This document shows, one piece after another, positions 15,001 to 27,000 of a DNA stretch of 64,000 bases (position 1 is its first letter; every line of letters starts with the position of its first letter). Made by a program: the position numbers and the translations under genes. The stretch is from assembly GCA_018389105.1 (NCBI GenBank), contig JACATO010000691.1, forward strand, positions 1,325,501 through 1,389,500, written 5' to 3'. This DNA comes from Nautilus pompilius. Its lineage: Eukaryota > Mollusca > Cephalopoda > Nautilida > Nautilidae. Below the pieces are notes generated by a model, which did not search any database, was not told the origin of the DNA, and saw only the letters and a list, made by a program, of their open reading frames with translations.

Positions 15001-18000
15001 ACATAAACATGTTGTACAAAGTGTACATTAAATGTTAGAAATATTTTGAGTACTTGATTTTATGTTGGTGAATAGCAGTGGTTTGTTTCTGAAGAAACCA
15101 ATAACAGCCTCCCTACATGTTGGAGTTGAATCTCCCCTGATAGAGGGTCTCCATTGCCTGTGTGTGTTGGTAGAACCTCTCACCATGCTCATCGCTCACA
15201 GCACCATGGTTGGCTGGCAAGGAATCCAACTTCAGCGACATACGGCAGCCCATTTCTTCAAAGGCTTTCATCATGTCTTGAACCAACTCGCCATAGTTGT
15301 CTGCTTTGTGGTTCCCAAGGAAATTGTCGACTACCAGTTTGAAAACCTCCAGTGGGTTAAGCCTCGACTGGAAGACTGGATCGGAAAATAAACCACGAGT
15401 TTGTGGTCCGATCCTTCAACACTTATCGCCTTTACAAAGTTCTTTATATGCAGTGGTGGAAGAAATATTCTTTGTGGACGTACCAGTGGCACATGTTGCT
15501 TATTGAATTTTCTTGGAGTATGGTCTGTTCTTGATGGCCATTCTTGGATCTTACAGCTGACCTGCATTCTCTCGGCTACTCCCAAGCACAAAAGCATGTG
15601 TATACATGTAAGCAGGCAACCAGGAGGTTCTCCTGCGTAGTCTGCTTTTTGTATACAGTGCTAAAAACATCATCCAAATATATGACATTAGATTTCCATT
15701 TAGTTCTGTAACCAAAAATCCTCACATATTGGGTTAATTCTGATTTCAGATTTGAAAACAGCATACTCGAATTAGTCCAAGACACTTCTCCCTCAGCATT
15801 AAATTGGTTGTTGTCCAGCGTTATCTTACGAAGTTCAGGAGAGCAATCCATTACTGCATCATGGTCTGCCAATGTTGCTTCATCCACCAACTTCACATTG
15901 TGTAGGCTGGACCTCTTCTTAAAGTTTTGGAACCACCCCCTTTACTTTCACTGAATGAAGTGGCCCTTCCAGCACTATCCCCTTCACCACCTTATGCTTT
16001 CATAAAGTGTGTGTACAAGCTTAAAGCCTTATGAATTCACACGCACTTGTTTCTGAGCCATATCCTCAATCCAAAAGCTTAATGCCTTTTCCATTATTAT
16101 GGGATCATGAGTCACACGATATTTTGGCACTAGATGGGAGGGCTGCACTAAGGTCACTTGCAAACTTATCCAGTAATTCAACTTTCTGGCCTAACATCAC
16201 ATTCTTCTCCCTTTTAGTTTTGGATCCACTGCTGCACTATCACTCACTTTTTTTTTAGGGGCCATGATTAACAGAATGACAAACTAGTTATTTTAAAGGC
16301 TTTATACAGTAAACACTGCACGCAAGCATATGCAATGCTGCAGATGTAATACTCCTCCTCGAACTACAGCAGGCTATAAACTGAGGAACGGACTACGTGG
16401 CCAGGAAAATGGAGTGCTGCACACTGAACACATGAAACTGCAAATTGGGAGTTAGTGTAATGATGTTATTTTATTTCTAAATGACTAAAGAAAAAGCCCC
16501 ATTTTCCTCATACAAAAATTGTTATTTATATATATATATATATATATACAGGTAAAAAGCAAAGCAAAGACTAGTTGAGAAGCCTGGCCCCCACAAAAAG
16601 TATCTTCAGTTCTTTAGTTTTGAACTCAATTAAATGAGCAAATTAAAGATCCTCACTCACCCAAACTAATACAACTATCAAAACAAGGACAATACAACTG
16701 ATCCTTTTCTTTTTTTTAAAGTCATTGCTAACAGTACTAATATCTCATTTATTATATACTATCATGCATCAGTATGACGAGAGCAGGCAGGGACACAGTT
16801 GAGGTGGTTTCCCATCATCTTCCTCAATACAGGTGGGCGTGCAACAAAAACCTGTGCAGCCAACTGAGAGAACTTTAGCAGTTCAGTAGTCTATCACATC
16901 TTCGATTTGTATTTTAACGAAAACCTGCTATTCTGAATGTTACTGGTACAGAATTATACAACCAAACAGCTGTCAATAATTCATAAAAAGCTAATGATCA
17001 GTTTAGTAGAAAGAACCTTTTAAAAAGCTGTAAGTCTAACCATCGCCAACACGCTCATTTGTTTACACTGAACCATCAAACAACAAACAACAAAAACTAC
17101 GCTACTTAATCTTTGTACTCATTAAAATAAAAAAGACCATCACCAGACAGCTGATTTAGAAACCAAATGTTTCTCTAGTTCAGTAAATATAAAACTTGTT
17201 AGAAATTTGTAATATATATATAAGTATGTCATTCATGCACATTTCTGCTATTCATCAAATCAAATCATCATTCCATACCCCCAACACTTCAGAATGGGCA
17301 GGCAGAGGATTACATTTTTGGTAAGCAACCTCTTAAGTTAAGTGATAACTTCTTTCATGAATGCTGTTGCTACCACACATCCACCAACTATCATCAGCAA
17401 AACCACAAAATTAGATTATGCTTTGAAATATGCAAATTACCCTTAATACATATCAGTAGTATGAAGTCTATTGCAACATTTCTGCTGAAATTCTATGGTT
17501 GGTTGCTCTTTAGAGATCATTCTGAAGAAATCATGCTGTAGAAAAATGGTTTCTTTTGGCAAGGGTGACAAGAATACAATCTCATTTAGTAAAGGGTTAT
17601 AACCCAGAGACCCGGCCAGTCTGACAGTACCTTGTTAGTGCCTTAGAAATGATACTGTGATGAAATTATATTAGGAAGCAAAGAAAAAATGCATTATTCC
17701 TTGAACCATCCTGATAGAAATGAGCTACATCATTTTGCATTAAGTGATGCCCAGGCACTCCTAAAGTGACTTACACCACATGGCCATATACAAAGATGTA
17801 CATAGATTAAGTGGAAGGAGTGATCTGCGCAAGAGTTTGTCCTCTTCAACCAGAATATGGACATGTTAACAACATACCATACAAGCACTACAGACTTTTT
17901 TTTTTTAGGAGTATATTTTGAAATTGTGCTCCCACTACTAAATGTAAACAACAATTTGTTCAAACTAAATACCAGCCTACTAAAGTGTTGTCACATATTA

Positions 18001-21000
18001 TGCACTTCACATGTCTGTTACCAAAGGTATCTGAATTTCATAGATCCAGAATTAATTTTGCTAAATTAATCAAATAAATAAAAGATCAGAGAAGATAAGA
18101 TAAGTTATCTAAGTGGACTTTTAAATACTGCTTTGTTTTTATATCATATACTTAATAAATTACAATAGACTGGGGTTTCCACCAAAAATGATTAATTTGA
18201 TAAATATACACAGTATTGGAAATAATTAAAACAAGAAAAAATAGGTATAAAATGCAAATAGACCATAACAGAAATGCATGTGTAAAAAAATTAAATGCTA
18301 CATAGCAGTCATGTGTTGACATAGTACACTGTCTGCATGACAACCAGAGTCAGGAAGTGCCACACGTGCAGGAAGGCTATAAAAGCATAGGCAGTGATGT
18401 GGTGAATACTAAGACTCCTGAGAAAGAAATATCACACAGGCATATAGAAATCAAAGTCTTAGCTAGTGAAGGATATCCCATGTGGCAGATTGTAGACTGA
18501 CTTCATGTTTAGGAAGATTCTAAGAAATACATACAAAAGTGGTACTGTTGATAAAAGACATGGTTAAGGAAGCCAGCCGGCCCAAACTCTTAGTGGAGAC
18601 CTTACAAATATGAGAGTCAACATTTCTTTGAAAACATTAAGATACTAATTTGCTCAAAGTGGTTTCAATAGATGTGTAGCTGCCCAAAAGCCTTTGTAGA
18701 GGGGCAACCAAATGGCAGCAAGGCTGAAATGAGCAGCAAAAATAAAATAGTGGGATAACCAAACCTGGAGGGCAGTTCTCTTTTCAGATGAGTGCAGGTG
18801 TTTGGCAGTAATCAATAGTAGTTTGTTTGAATGCAGACTGAGAAGCAGTATAATAGTATACAACAGCTACAGTGAAGCATGGAGTGGATCAATACAAGTG
18901 TGGTAATGCATATTAGCCAAGGTGTCAGATTTGCATAAAATCAAAGGATACTGACAAGCAACAAGTGCAGAAAGGTTCCTTTTCATCATGCTATTTACTA
19001 AGGAAGGCATCTTATTAGGCAAAGATTAATCTTCCAACATGACAATGACCCAAGCATACTGCCAATGTGATGAAAAACTATCTGGATCATAAAGAGACTG
19101 ATGGTACACTCACAAAGATGCCTTTGCCTGCACAAGTTCTAATATGAAAAATCACTGAAGCTATCTGGGTTTATATGGATTACTGAAAAGTTAAACAGCA
19201 ATCAAACATTTTGGATGAAATGGAAAGTGCTACAAGATATTTGGAACAACATTCCACAGGATGTTTGCTCTGTATAAAAAGGCTCACATTCCATATACCA
19301 ATGCATTGTATGTTTCTTAATGGCTATTACTCATTATTTGCACATATCCTGTCCTCCAATGATGATTTCCAATACTGTACATGTTAAATGAAACAATAGA
19401 GCAAATAATACTGTCTAAAAAGTTATAGGATTAAGAAATCTGTAATATGCCACCCCTGATGTATCTGTGTACCTAAATTCAGACTAAATACTGGGTCATA
19501 ATTTAGATTTTATCAGTCTGAATAAATTAAAAACTAAAATTTGACCCACTAGAAATTGTAAATTAGCATACATAACTGCTCTCCATTACAAAGTGTTTCT
19601 TCTGATTAAACATTATGATCTCTTATAATTTTGTCATTACTGAGTTTTTTTCATATTTAATAATCTTCAGCAAAAATGTGAAATGATAGAAAACAAAGAT
19701 AATATAAGTCAACTATAACTACCAAATTAAGACTGAAAGAAATTCACTATCTCTGCTAACACTCATTTATGTATGCAAGTATTAAACATTTTATCTTTGA
19801 GTCTACATCAATAAATACAGTATTAACCAAGTTTAACTTTACCTATAACAAGTTTAGAAAGGATAGATACCTAAATGCAAAGCAAAGCTCAAGATTGGCA
19901 GTGAGCAAACATGGAAAGTGCAAAAAAAGTTATGGACCTTCTTTAAGTGAATTCTGTAGAAAGTTACATTTTTCAAAAACAAAATATTCACTTTCATAAT
20001 AAACTGCTGCAAGACATTACTGGTTTATTCAAACAAATAGAAATAAATTTCTCCTTGCCCGTTTAGATAATAACTAATTTTCAATTGTATCTTTACCTTT
20101 CTACCTAGTTTATTGTTCATGTACCAAAACCTTAGTATAATGTAAATTTGAGAGAGAAAAAAACAAAATAGCACATGCACAAGCTCTCCAGAAATACGCA
20201 CTTGCTGCTACTTTATAGTGTCAGTAGTAAAATAACAACACTACACAGCTGGCAACTCCTAAAATGTGAACTGCATGTAAACACATTTACGTAAGCATTT
20301 TTAAACCTGGCTATTTTCTTTTTTTTGAATTTAGCAACACTACTACAGAACTATTTTCTTAACAGCACTCGAAACAAACAACTCTAGTCATGCCTAAAAT
20401 ATACCCTTTGATCAACCACCAGAATAAGGTTTCCCATGACAGTTTCAAGTCTTGTTTAAGAGATGCTAAAAAGAAATCTATTGCAAATCAATTCAGCCTG
20501 CTCGCTCACTGCCTGCCATTAGTTAATTGCTTTCTTTCCAGAACTCTTGGGCACTTTATACTTGGCATTCTAATGTCATATCATTTAAAAATTCATCTGT
20601 ATAAAACAGTTACACTCAAAATTAACTTACATTTACTAAAAAGTTGTTTGTAACATGGCTAGTTAGATCATTGTCACTAATTGGAATCCCCAAGGAAACT
20701 ACTGCATAATCATTTCAAGAGAGCAAGCAAACCAGAAAAATTTGTAGTATCATTTTTTGTTTTTTGTTTTTAGAAAGCATAATAAAACATCTTCATAACT
20801 GATTCTTTGTTTGATTTATAACAGTTTTGATACAAATTACAAATGTAGGATACATTCAATTTACTAATGTCATCAGTTGTTTGCTGTTGCATGTCCAAAG
20901 TGAGCGTTGCAACAATTGCTTTGGTTTTATTTCTGCTGCTTATAATGGCAGAATCTGGAAATAGGACTTGACCAAGCTGCACTCAGCCACACACACATTA

Positions 21001-24000
21001 ATAAAACTTGTCACTTGTAAATATTGGACAGTCATAGATGACAAAAAAGCTAGCAATTGGCACTTTTTTTTTTAAGTTCACACATCACCAGTGACACTCT
21101 CTCACTATGTAAGGTGTTTACCTAATATGTCAAAAGCACAAAAGTATGAACCATCATTTTTAATATGCAATCACAATGCCATAATTTAATCCTTATTTTC
21201 ATGATTCAGCCAATCGTGTTGTAGGAAGATTAGATCTTTCATAGGCATTACTAACCAGAATATAAGAATTTTTTTTCTAGAATTCTGAGAACATTGTATC
21301 AAAACTCCACTTTCATTCAACCTAAAGATTTTTTTTTCTGTATAAGTTTTTGACAGAGAAACAAATGTTGTAAACAGAAAATACATCTAGTCAGTGAAGA
21401 AAAATGCTTGGGGAGAAAAAAGGGACAAAGAAATGAAATTTTGTATTGATACAGTATTTAGAAAGTAACAAGACTACAAATTGTGATTATGTGGCAAGTG
21501 AAGAAAATTGAAACTGAGCGAGCATTTTTTGTATTGCTAAATCAGTGTTAACATTGTCTTAAAATATCAACAAATATCTCCAGAGCTTTATCAATCAGGG
21601 ACCTAGAAACAGAAGGCATTCCATACAAATCATGATTTAGTCACCTGAAAAATTTGTCAAATACTCTAAATTTCTTCTCAAAAAAAAAGTTAGTGCATGT
21701 TTGATAGTAAATTAATGTCGTTCACTATACCTTGAAGCATCAATATAGGAAGTCTGCAACATATGGATGAAAAACTGAGAATTACATTTTAAATGTGATC
21801 TGAAGTACTTCTTATATAAAACTGTTCACCACATAGTTGCACTTTGGCAATCTCTAACCACCATATTAATTGCATCAGCTGGCAAAAGTATATGAACACA
21901 ATACTTGCGTAATCAATCTGACTTTTCTTTATATTATGACTCAACCAATACTCATTATCACCAAGTTTGCCAGCAACAAGAACATCTACGTTATGCATTT
22001 TAAAGTCAAACTGAATGACATAAGACTGATATTCAACCCACAAAGAATAACAAATAGAAAATATCACTTGAAATTGCTGATGGCTGAAACTTCTGAGCTA
22101 AACAATTGTTAGTCCTACTGTCTAGTTATTAGTGAAACTGTCACCTCCAAGCCATAATATAAACATATCTTTGATATCACATTTCCCATTCTGATGTCTA
22201 TGTGAACATGTTTGATAATGCCAAATGTATTATTAATGGAAGCCTCTCTAGATTTCTTGTTTCTGAATTGGCTAACTACACAAGTATATTGTAGTTTTTC
22301 ATCAGACAGTACCAAAGTACACTATTTAAACCTCATTTATATTGTTATTAGGAGTACTGTATTCTTCTTGATATTGATTCACAATTTTTATTATCTTGCT
22401 TTGTAGCCAACTCTTTGAAGATTTGTGCAAAAGTAACTTCAAAGTGTCATGTCCAACCATCATTTCAGGAGATAAAATGAGAGATAAAATCAAGGCTCAG
22501 TTTTATTGTTTTTCACTCTAAATCACTATTCAGGTCACCATGTTCATGCTTGCTATGTTGGTCTACACTTTTACTTGTATTTGCTTATTTAAAATTTCAA
22601 GATATGTACAAATTCCTGACTATCAGCGAATGAATAATTACTTAGTAAATGTATAGATTCCAATTAACATACATCAGAACTTCAAGTCATTAGATCAGTT
22701 TTTTGGCTGAAGATAAATGTTAAGTTAAAAAATTTTTAATAAGCTATGTTGACTGCCACAGAGGCTCGTTTTTCCTGCATTTAATTTCCTGGAAACTAAC
22801 AAAATCAAGCTTGAATGTCAATACCAGAAGGCTGGGCCAAAAATAAAGCTTTCACTAAGCACACCATTGCAATAAACAAATGTAATTTGCAGTACTTTGA
22901 GGATAAAAAAAATTAATGATAATAAAAAACACACTGCAAACCTTTTCTGCCAAACATTTAAGATGAACCTAGTAATTTCGAATATTAAAAATAAGTTTCT
23001 ATTTTCCTGATTACTAAATTCACACGAGAGCAATTTTAATGAATCAGTGAACTTTCCACAGTTGGTGAGGTGTAATAACAAAATATATCTAAAAACAACC
23101 AACCAAGCAAGCATTTCAAAAATCAAACCATTACTGATGTGGTTTTGTGATTGGGCATATGCTATTAATTGAATAGTATTTAAATAATGCATTTTTAACA
23201 GAGAGAAAGAAACTACAGCTATAAAGTTGATGTACTGTACTACTACTAGACAATGAGATTCAAACAGCAAACCATGGCCACCATTACAATTACAGTGAGT
23301 GTTTGAGTCCAGAGATGAAATAAGCAGTCATTTTGACTGCACACCAGCAGTTGCGTTCAGCTAACTAAAATATGAAAGCAAGCGAAAACAGATTGGTTTA
23401 AATGCAGTCTTAGTTTTTGCCAGTCAGACGTCTAGTCACAGCATAGCTAACAACTGCCAATATACAAAATCTAGGAACTATAAAATAACACCTACATTAC
23501 ATTCCAACCAAAAAATGGATAAAACCCAACACGTTTTAGTAGCTTCTAACATGTGGAACTTTCCCACGTTCTTCAAAAACAATAATTAAAAAGCTATTTG
23601 ACAATTGACAATGTCACACTGCCCGCTCCCCCACAGGTCATTAAATCTGAACCCTAGAATTTATCATTTTAGAAGCCTAGTTTTGTTTCTGCTTTTTAAA
23701 AAAAAAATCTTAAAAGGAGCTCATATGATTTTGATTATTCATGTCTAATTATAGAGATGAAGTTCATATTCCTTTACATTTTAAAACCCTTTAAATGCAC
23801 TCTGATCAATAAGTCTCACACAACACCACCTAAAGCTCATCAACAGCTTACAAATTGTAATGGTACTCACGGCCATCTGTTGTGCGTCCTGTGCAAAGCA
23901 CCGTTTCATTCTTTCAGTAATTATCTTTTCTGCTTTTGACATAGAATCCACAGAACCTTTTACAGTGATTACACGATCAATAAAATAATTATTCATGTTG

Positions 24001-27000
24001 CTATCGGTGATACTATAGAAAGAAAGAAGAAAAAAATCAGTTAGGAATGATATTACCAATGATAAAATCTTGACAACTTTCAAAGCATTCTAAAGACGGA
24101 GTATTAGAATCATTGCAGGCACTGATAAAAAGAATCCTATCAACTAAGAATACCTAGCCTAAAACGTTAAAAATAAAGTGACAGCTTTCATCTCTGCTGG
24201 ACTAGATAATTTTCATCTTTTAACATCCATTTCACAGACCTTAATGAAATCTATGACCCCTTTCCCAAGAACTTTGTGAATACCTTTTAGTCTTTGAGCC
24301 AGATATGGTCAACAGTACCATTCAGTAGCACTAAACAGGAATGGTACCACTTAATTCAGATGCTCAAAAAGTATCTATTTTTCTAAGGTGGACAGACCTT
24401 CCAGATGAGTAGCTTTTACTATTTAAGAGAGAAGCAAATGTGAATTCATATCCATGTATAAAAATACCCATGAAGTGTTAATCATACACCGTATTGTGCA
24501 TCATGTAAATTGCAGTCCTAATTTATACAGATGTTAGACTTTTAACAATAATATTGGATTACAGGTCTTCGTGAAATGTAGTACACTAACTAGAATGTGA
24601 TTCAATGACACATCCAAACTAGGAAGAAATCAGAAAAGACTATACTAAAGGTATACTTGGAATGCATTCCTTTAAAAAATGTGATTCAGTGTGTTAGGTG
24701 GTCATGGTAAGTTGTGTTTCCTCAAGTTGTTAGAAGACTCTATACATCAAAAAGTATTTAGACAAATGGGAAAATAATGGATCTTAAGTGAATAACTGTT
24801 CACCATGCTTTGTAAGTTCATGTGCCATATATACAAAACAATGACTTGTGACTTAAGTTGTTGAGGGGAGGAGCAATACTGAATCTGGGCAGCTTCCACC
24901 ATGTAAATACTGTTTATACTTATGAGAGAGCTAACTACTCAGCTACAATATAGCAATGAAGCTTGATCAATAAACCTAAGATACACTGCCCTTCAGGTCA
25001 TGGATGAATATTGAACAAAGATGGAACATTGTGTATCAAACAGAAGAATGAAACACCTGATGTTATCATTGAAATATCTTTTAAGTACCTAAGTGTGTGC
25101 AAGTTACTAAATTGTATGTGCCTTGCAAATGAATTAATGAGCAGACTCCTGCAAAATTACATCTTGTGACAATATGCAAGAGAAAGATGTGATAGAATTT
25201 GACACCTCTGTTGACAATGAATAGAAAATAAACAAATTAAAAACAATAACTGCATCTCAAATATTTACTGTAACAAATAGGAAACAAAATAATGGTTTAA
25301 GATAACATTCAAATAAATCTATTGATACATTTTATGTAAAATAATACAATCATCACAAAATATATGAAAATTTTTTGTTTTAGAAGGTAGTCATGCCACC
25401 TGAATATCATAAATACATCTAAAGTATTAATGTTTGATAAAATTAATAATAATATGATGGATATTGAAACTATGCTTTTTTGTTGTTTGCAAGACAAATG
25501 GATGGCCTTAAACTGATGTTGATTCTGATCTTAAGCTACTTCTGAGAAAGGTCCACCCACTTGATCAAACATCTATAGACATATCCTAACGTAAAGAAGT
25601 TCATAAAGTTTTGTGCCTATGACTGGTACTGACAACTCCATTTTTGTTATGCTGGCTCAAGGATTGTCTGATGAACAAAAACACTCTCATGCATATAATG
25701 TGCAGTTTTCACAATACAAGACTAAATAGCTATTAAGTTCATAAAAATAGAATCCCAAAAGTCTTCTATTGCACAAACCTTCAATATTGCAGCAACTATA
25801 TTACTGCATAGTGTGTAGAGCTAAAGCCAAAATGACTGGTTGCTTGACTGACAAAGCAAGTAGTACACAACCAAACCAGCTAACTTCAATATCAGCTTTT
25901 AAACTGACAAAACAATTTATAACACACTGAACAAAACAATATAGAAACATTTTGCATGAGACCCCTAATATGACTATTTACAGTGGCCTTGGTCATCGTA
26001 GGTGTTGCAAAATTCTGTCAACCCGAGTCTTTTATTGCCTGATAATACTATTGCTTCAAGTGTTGCATGTGGCTCCATGTCTAGGTGATGTATCCACAAG
26101 TCACAACATTGTCAGATGATTCAAAATCTAACAATTGAAAAATTGGGTATAGAATCTGTCACTTCAATGAAAACTTACTGATAAACAGCAATACCTAGCC
26201 AAAGCTGGGATACTGACCAGAAGTAAACAAATGCGGCTGTTGAACTGTATTTAAATGGTATTTACAAATTTTGGCAAAGTAGAGAGAACCACAGTACTAA
26301 ATGATACATCACCTATTTGATTCAACACAATCACAATATCTTGGCATGTTTCATCTAAGACAAATTGGAACAATTCTGTGGTGCCCAATCTCTGACTAGA
26401 ATACAAAATTGCCTACATTCTGCTAAGATACATGATAGATCCCCAGTATTTCAGACATCAAAATGGGTTAAGACTCATTTGCACTAGACTTTAGCAGACT
26501 GGAGCCAGGTTCTCTTCTCTGATGAGTGTAACTTCAACCTTCACTTTACTGACTATAATGTGATAGTGGGTGAGTGACCACAAAAAGAACTGATTCCTTT
26601 GATGGAACTGTTATAGGTCAACACTACACCATTTGTACAAAGTCAGAGTAAACAATTCACTTTCATGGACAATAATGCAATAGCCCATCAAGCAAGAATG
26701 TTCATGAACAGAGGAAACTATGTGAAGTCTTCCAAAGCCTGCTTGTTTTCCTAACCTAAACACCATGCAACACATCTGGGATGCATTCTCAGAAGCACCA
26801 AACTATGATCACATGCTCCTGGTACCATTTCAGAACTGCATAAAACTTTGATAGAGTGGAACATACTGCCATGTCTGGTAAAAAGCATGAGACAAGTGCT
26901 ATGCTTCAGTACAAATCAAAGATGACTATGCACACTACTAAAGGCTGTGACTTTAGGGTATACAGGTAGTGACTATTTGTTGTCATGGCATCACTAAATA

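Larger units (their letters stand above)
13503..16467 (-). mobile_element. Tigger/pogo-type transposon relic, split by an internal insertion
   Basis: Minus-strand homology to Tigger/jerky-type transposases runs from an ATG at 16265 (MAPKKKVSDSAAVDPK), through a CENP-B-like DNA-binding segment (WFQNFKKRSSLHNVKLV near 15890), to YKPEQVFNTDETA near 14720, LLVFGNAPGYP near 14400 and TSLIQPLNQGAI near 14310, with CWKEYNIADCITNIKK near 14180. The family has D-N-APGHP and QP-M/L-D-QGV, so the second and third catalytic Asp are replaced by Gly and Asn. The left end CAGTAATCCCTCACCACTCG at 13503 follows a TA; the right end near 16440-16467 is diverged. About 1 kb of unrelated sequence interrupts it (separate entry). 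Confidence 0.85.
6401..23870 (-). other. IGF2BP intron 11 (17.5 kb)
   Basis: Largest intron seen, between the end of KH2 and the linker exon. Holds the Tigger composite, two Tc1 relics and copies of an interspersed repeat. The stretches 9.0-13.4 kb, 16.5-17.5 kb and 19.4-23.8 kb are AT-rich with no recognisable gene or element. Confidence 0.75.

Noticed and set aside
18654..18863. Minus-strand ORF of 69 codons
   Set aside because: Antisense of the Tc1 relic at 18.3-19.3 kb.
22818..23270. 150-codon minus-strand ORF, the second longest in the window
   Set aside because: Hydrophobic, F/L/I-rich composition typical of AT-rich intron DNA, no domain, no splice context, lies inside intron 11 of IGF2BP.
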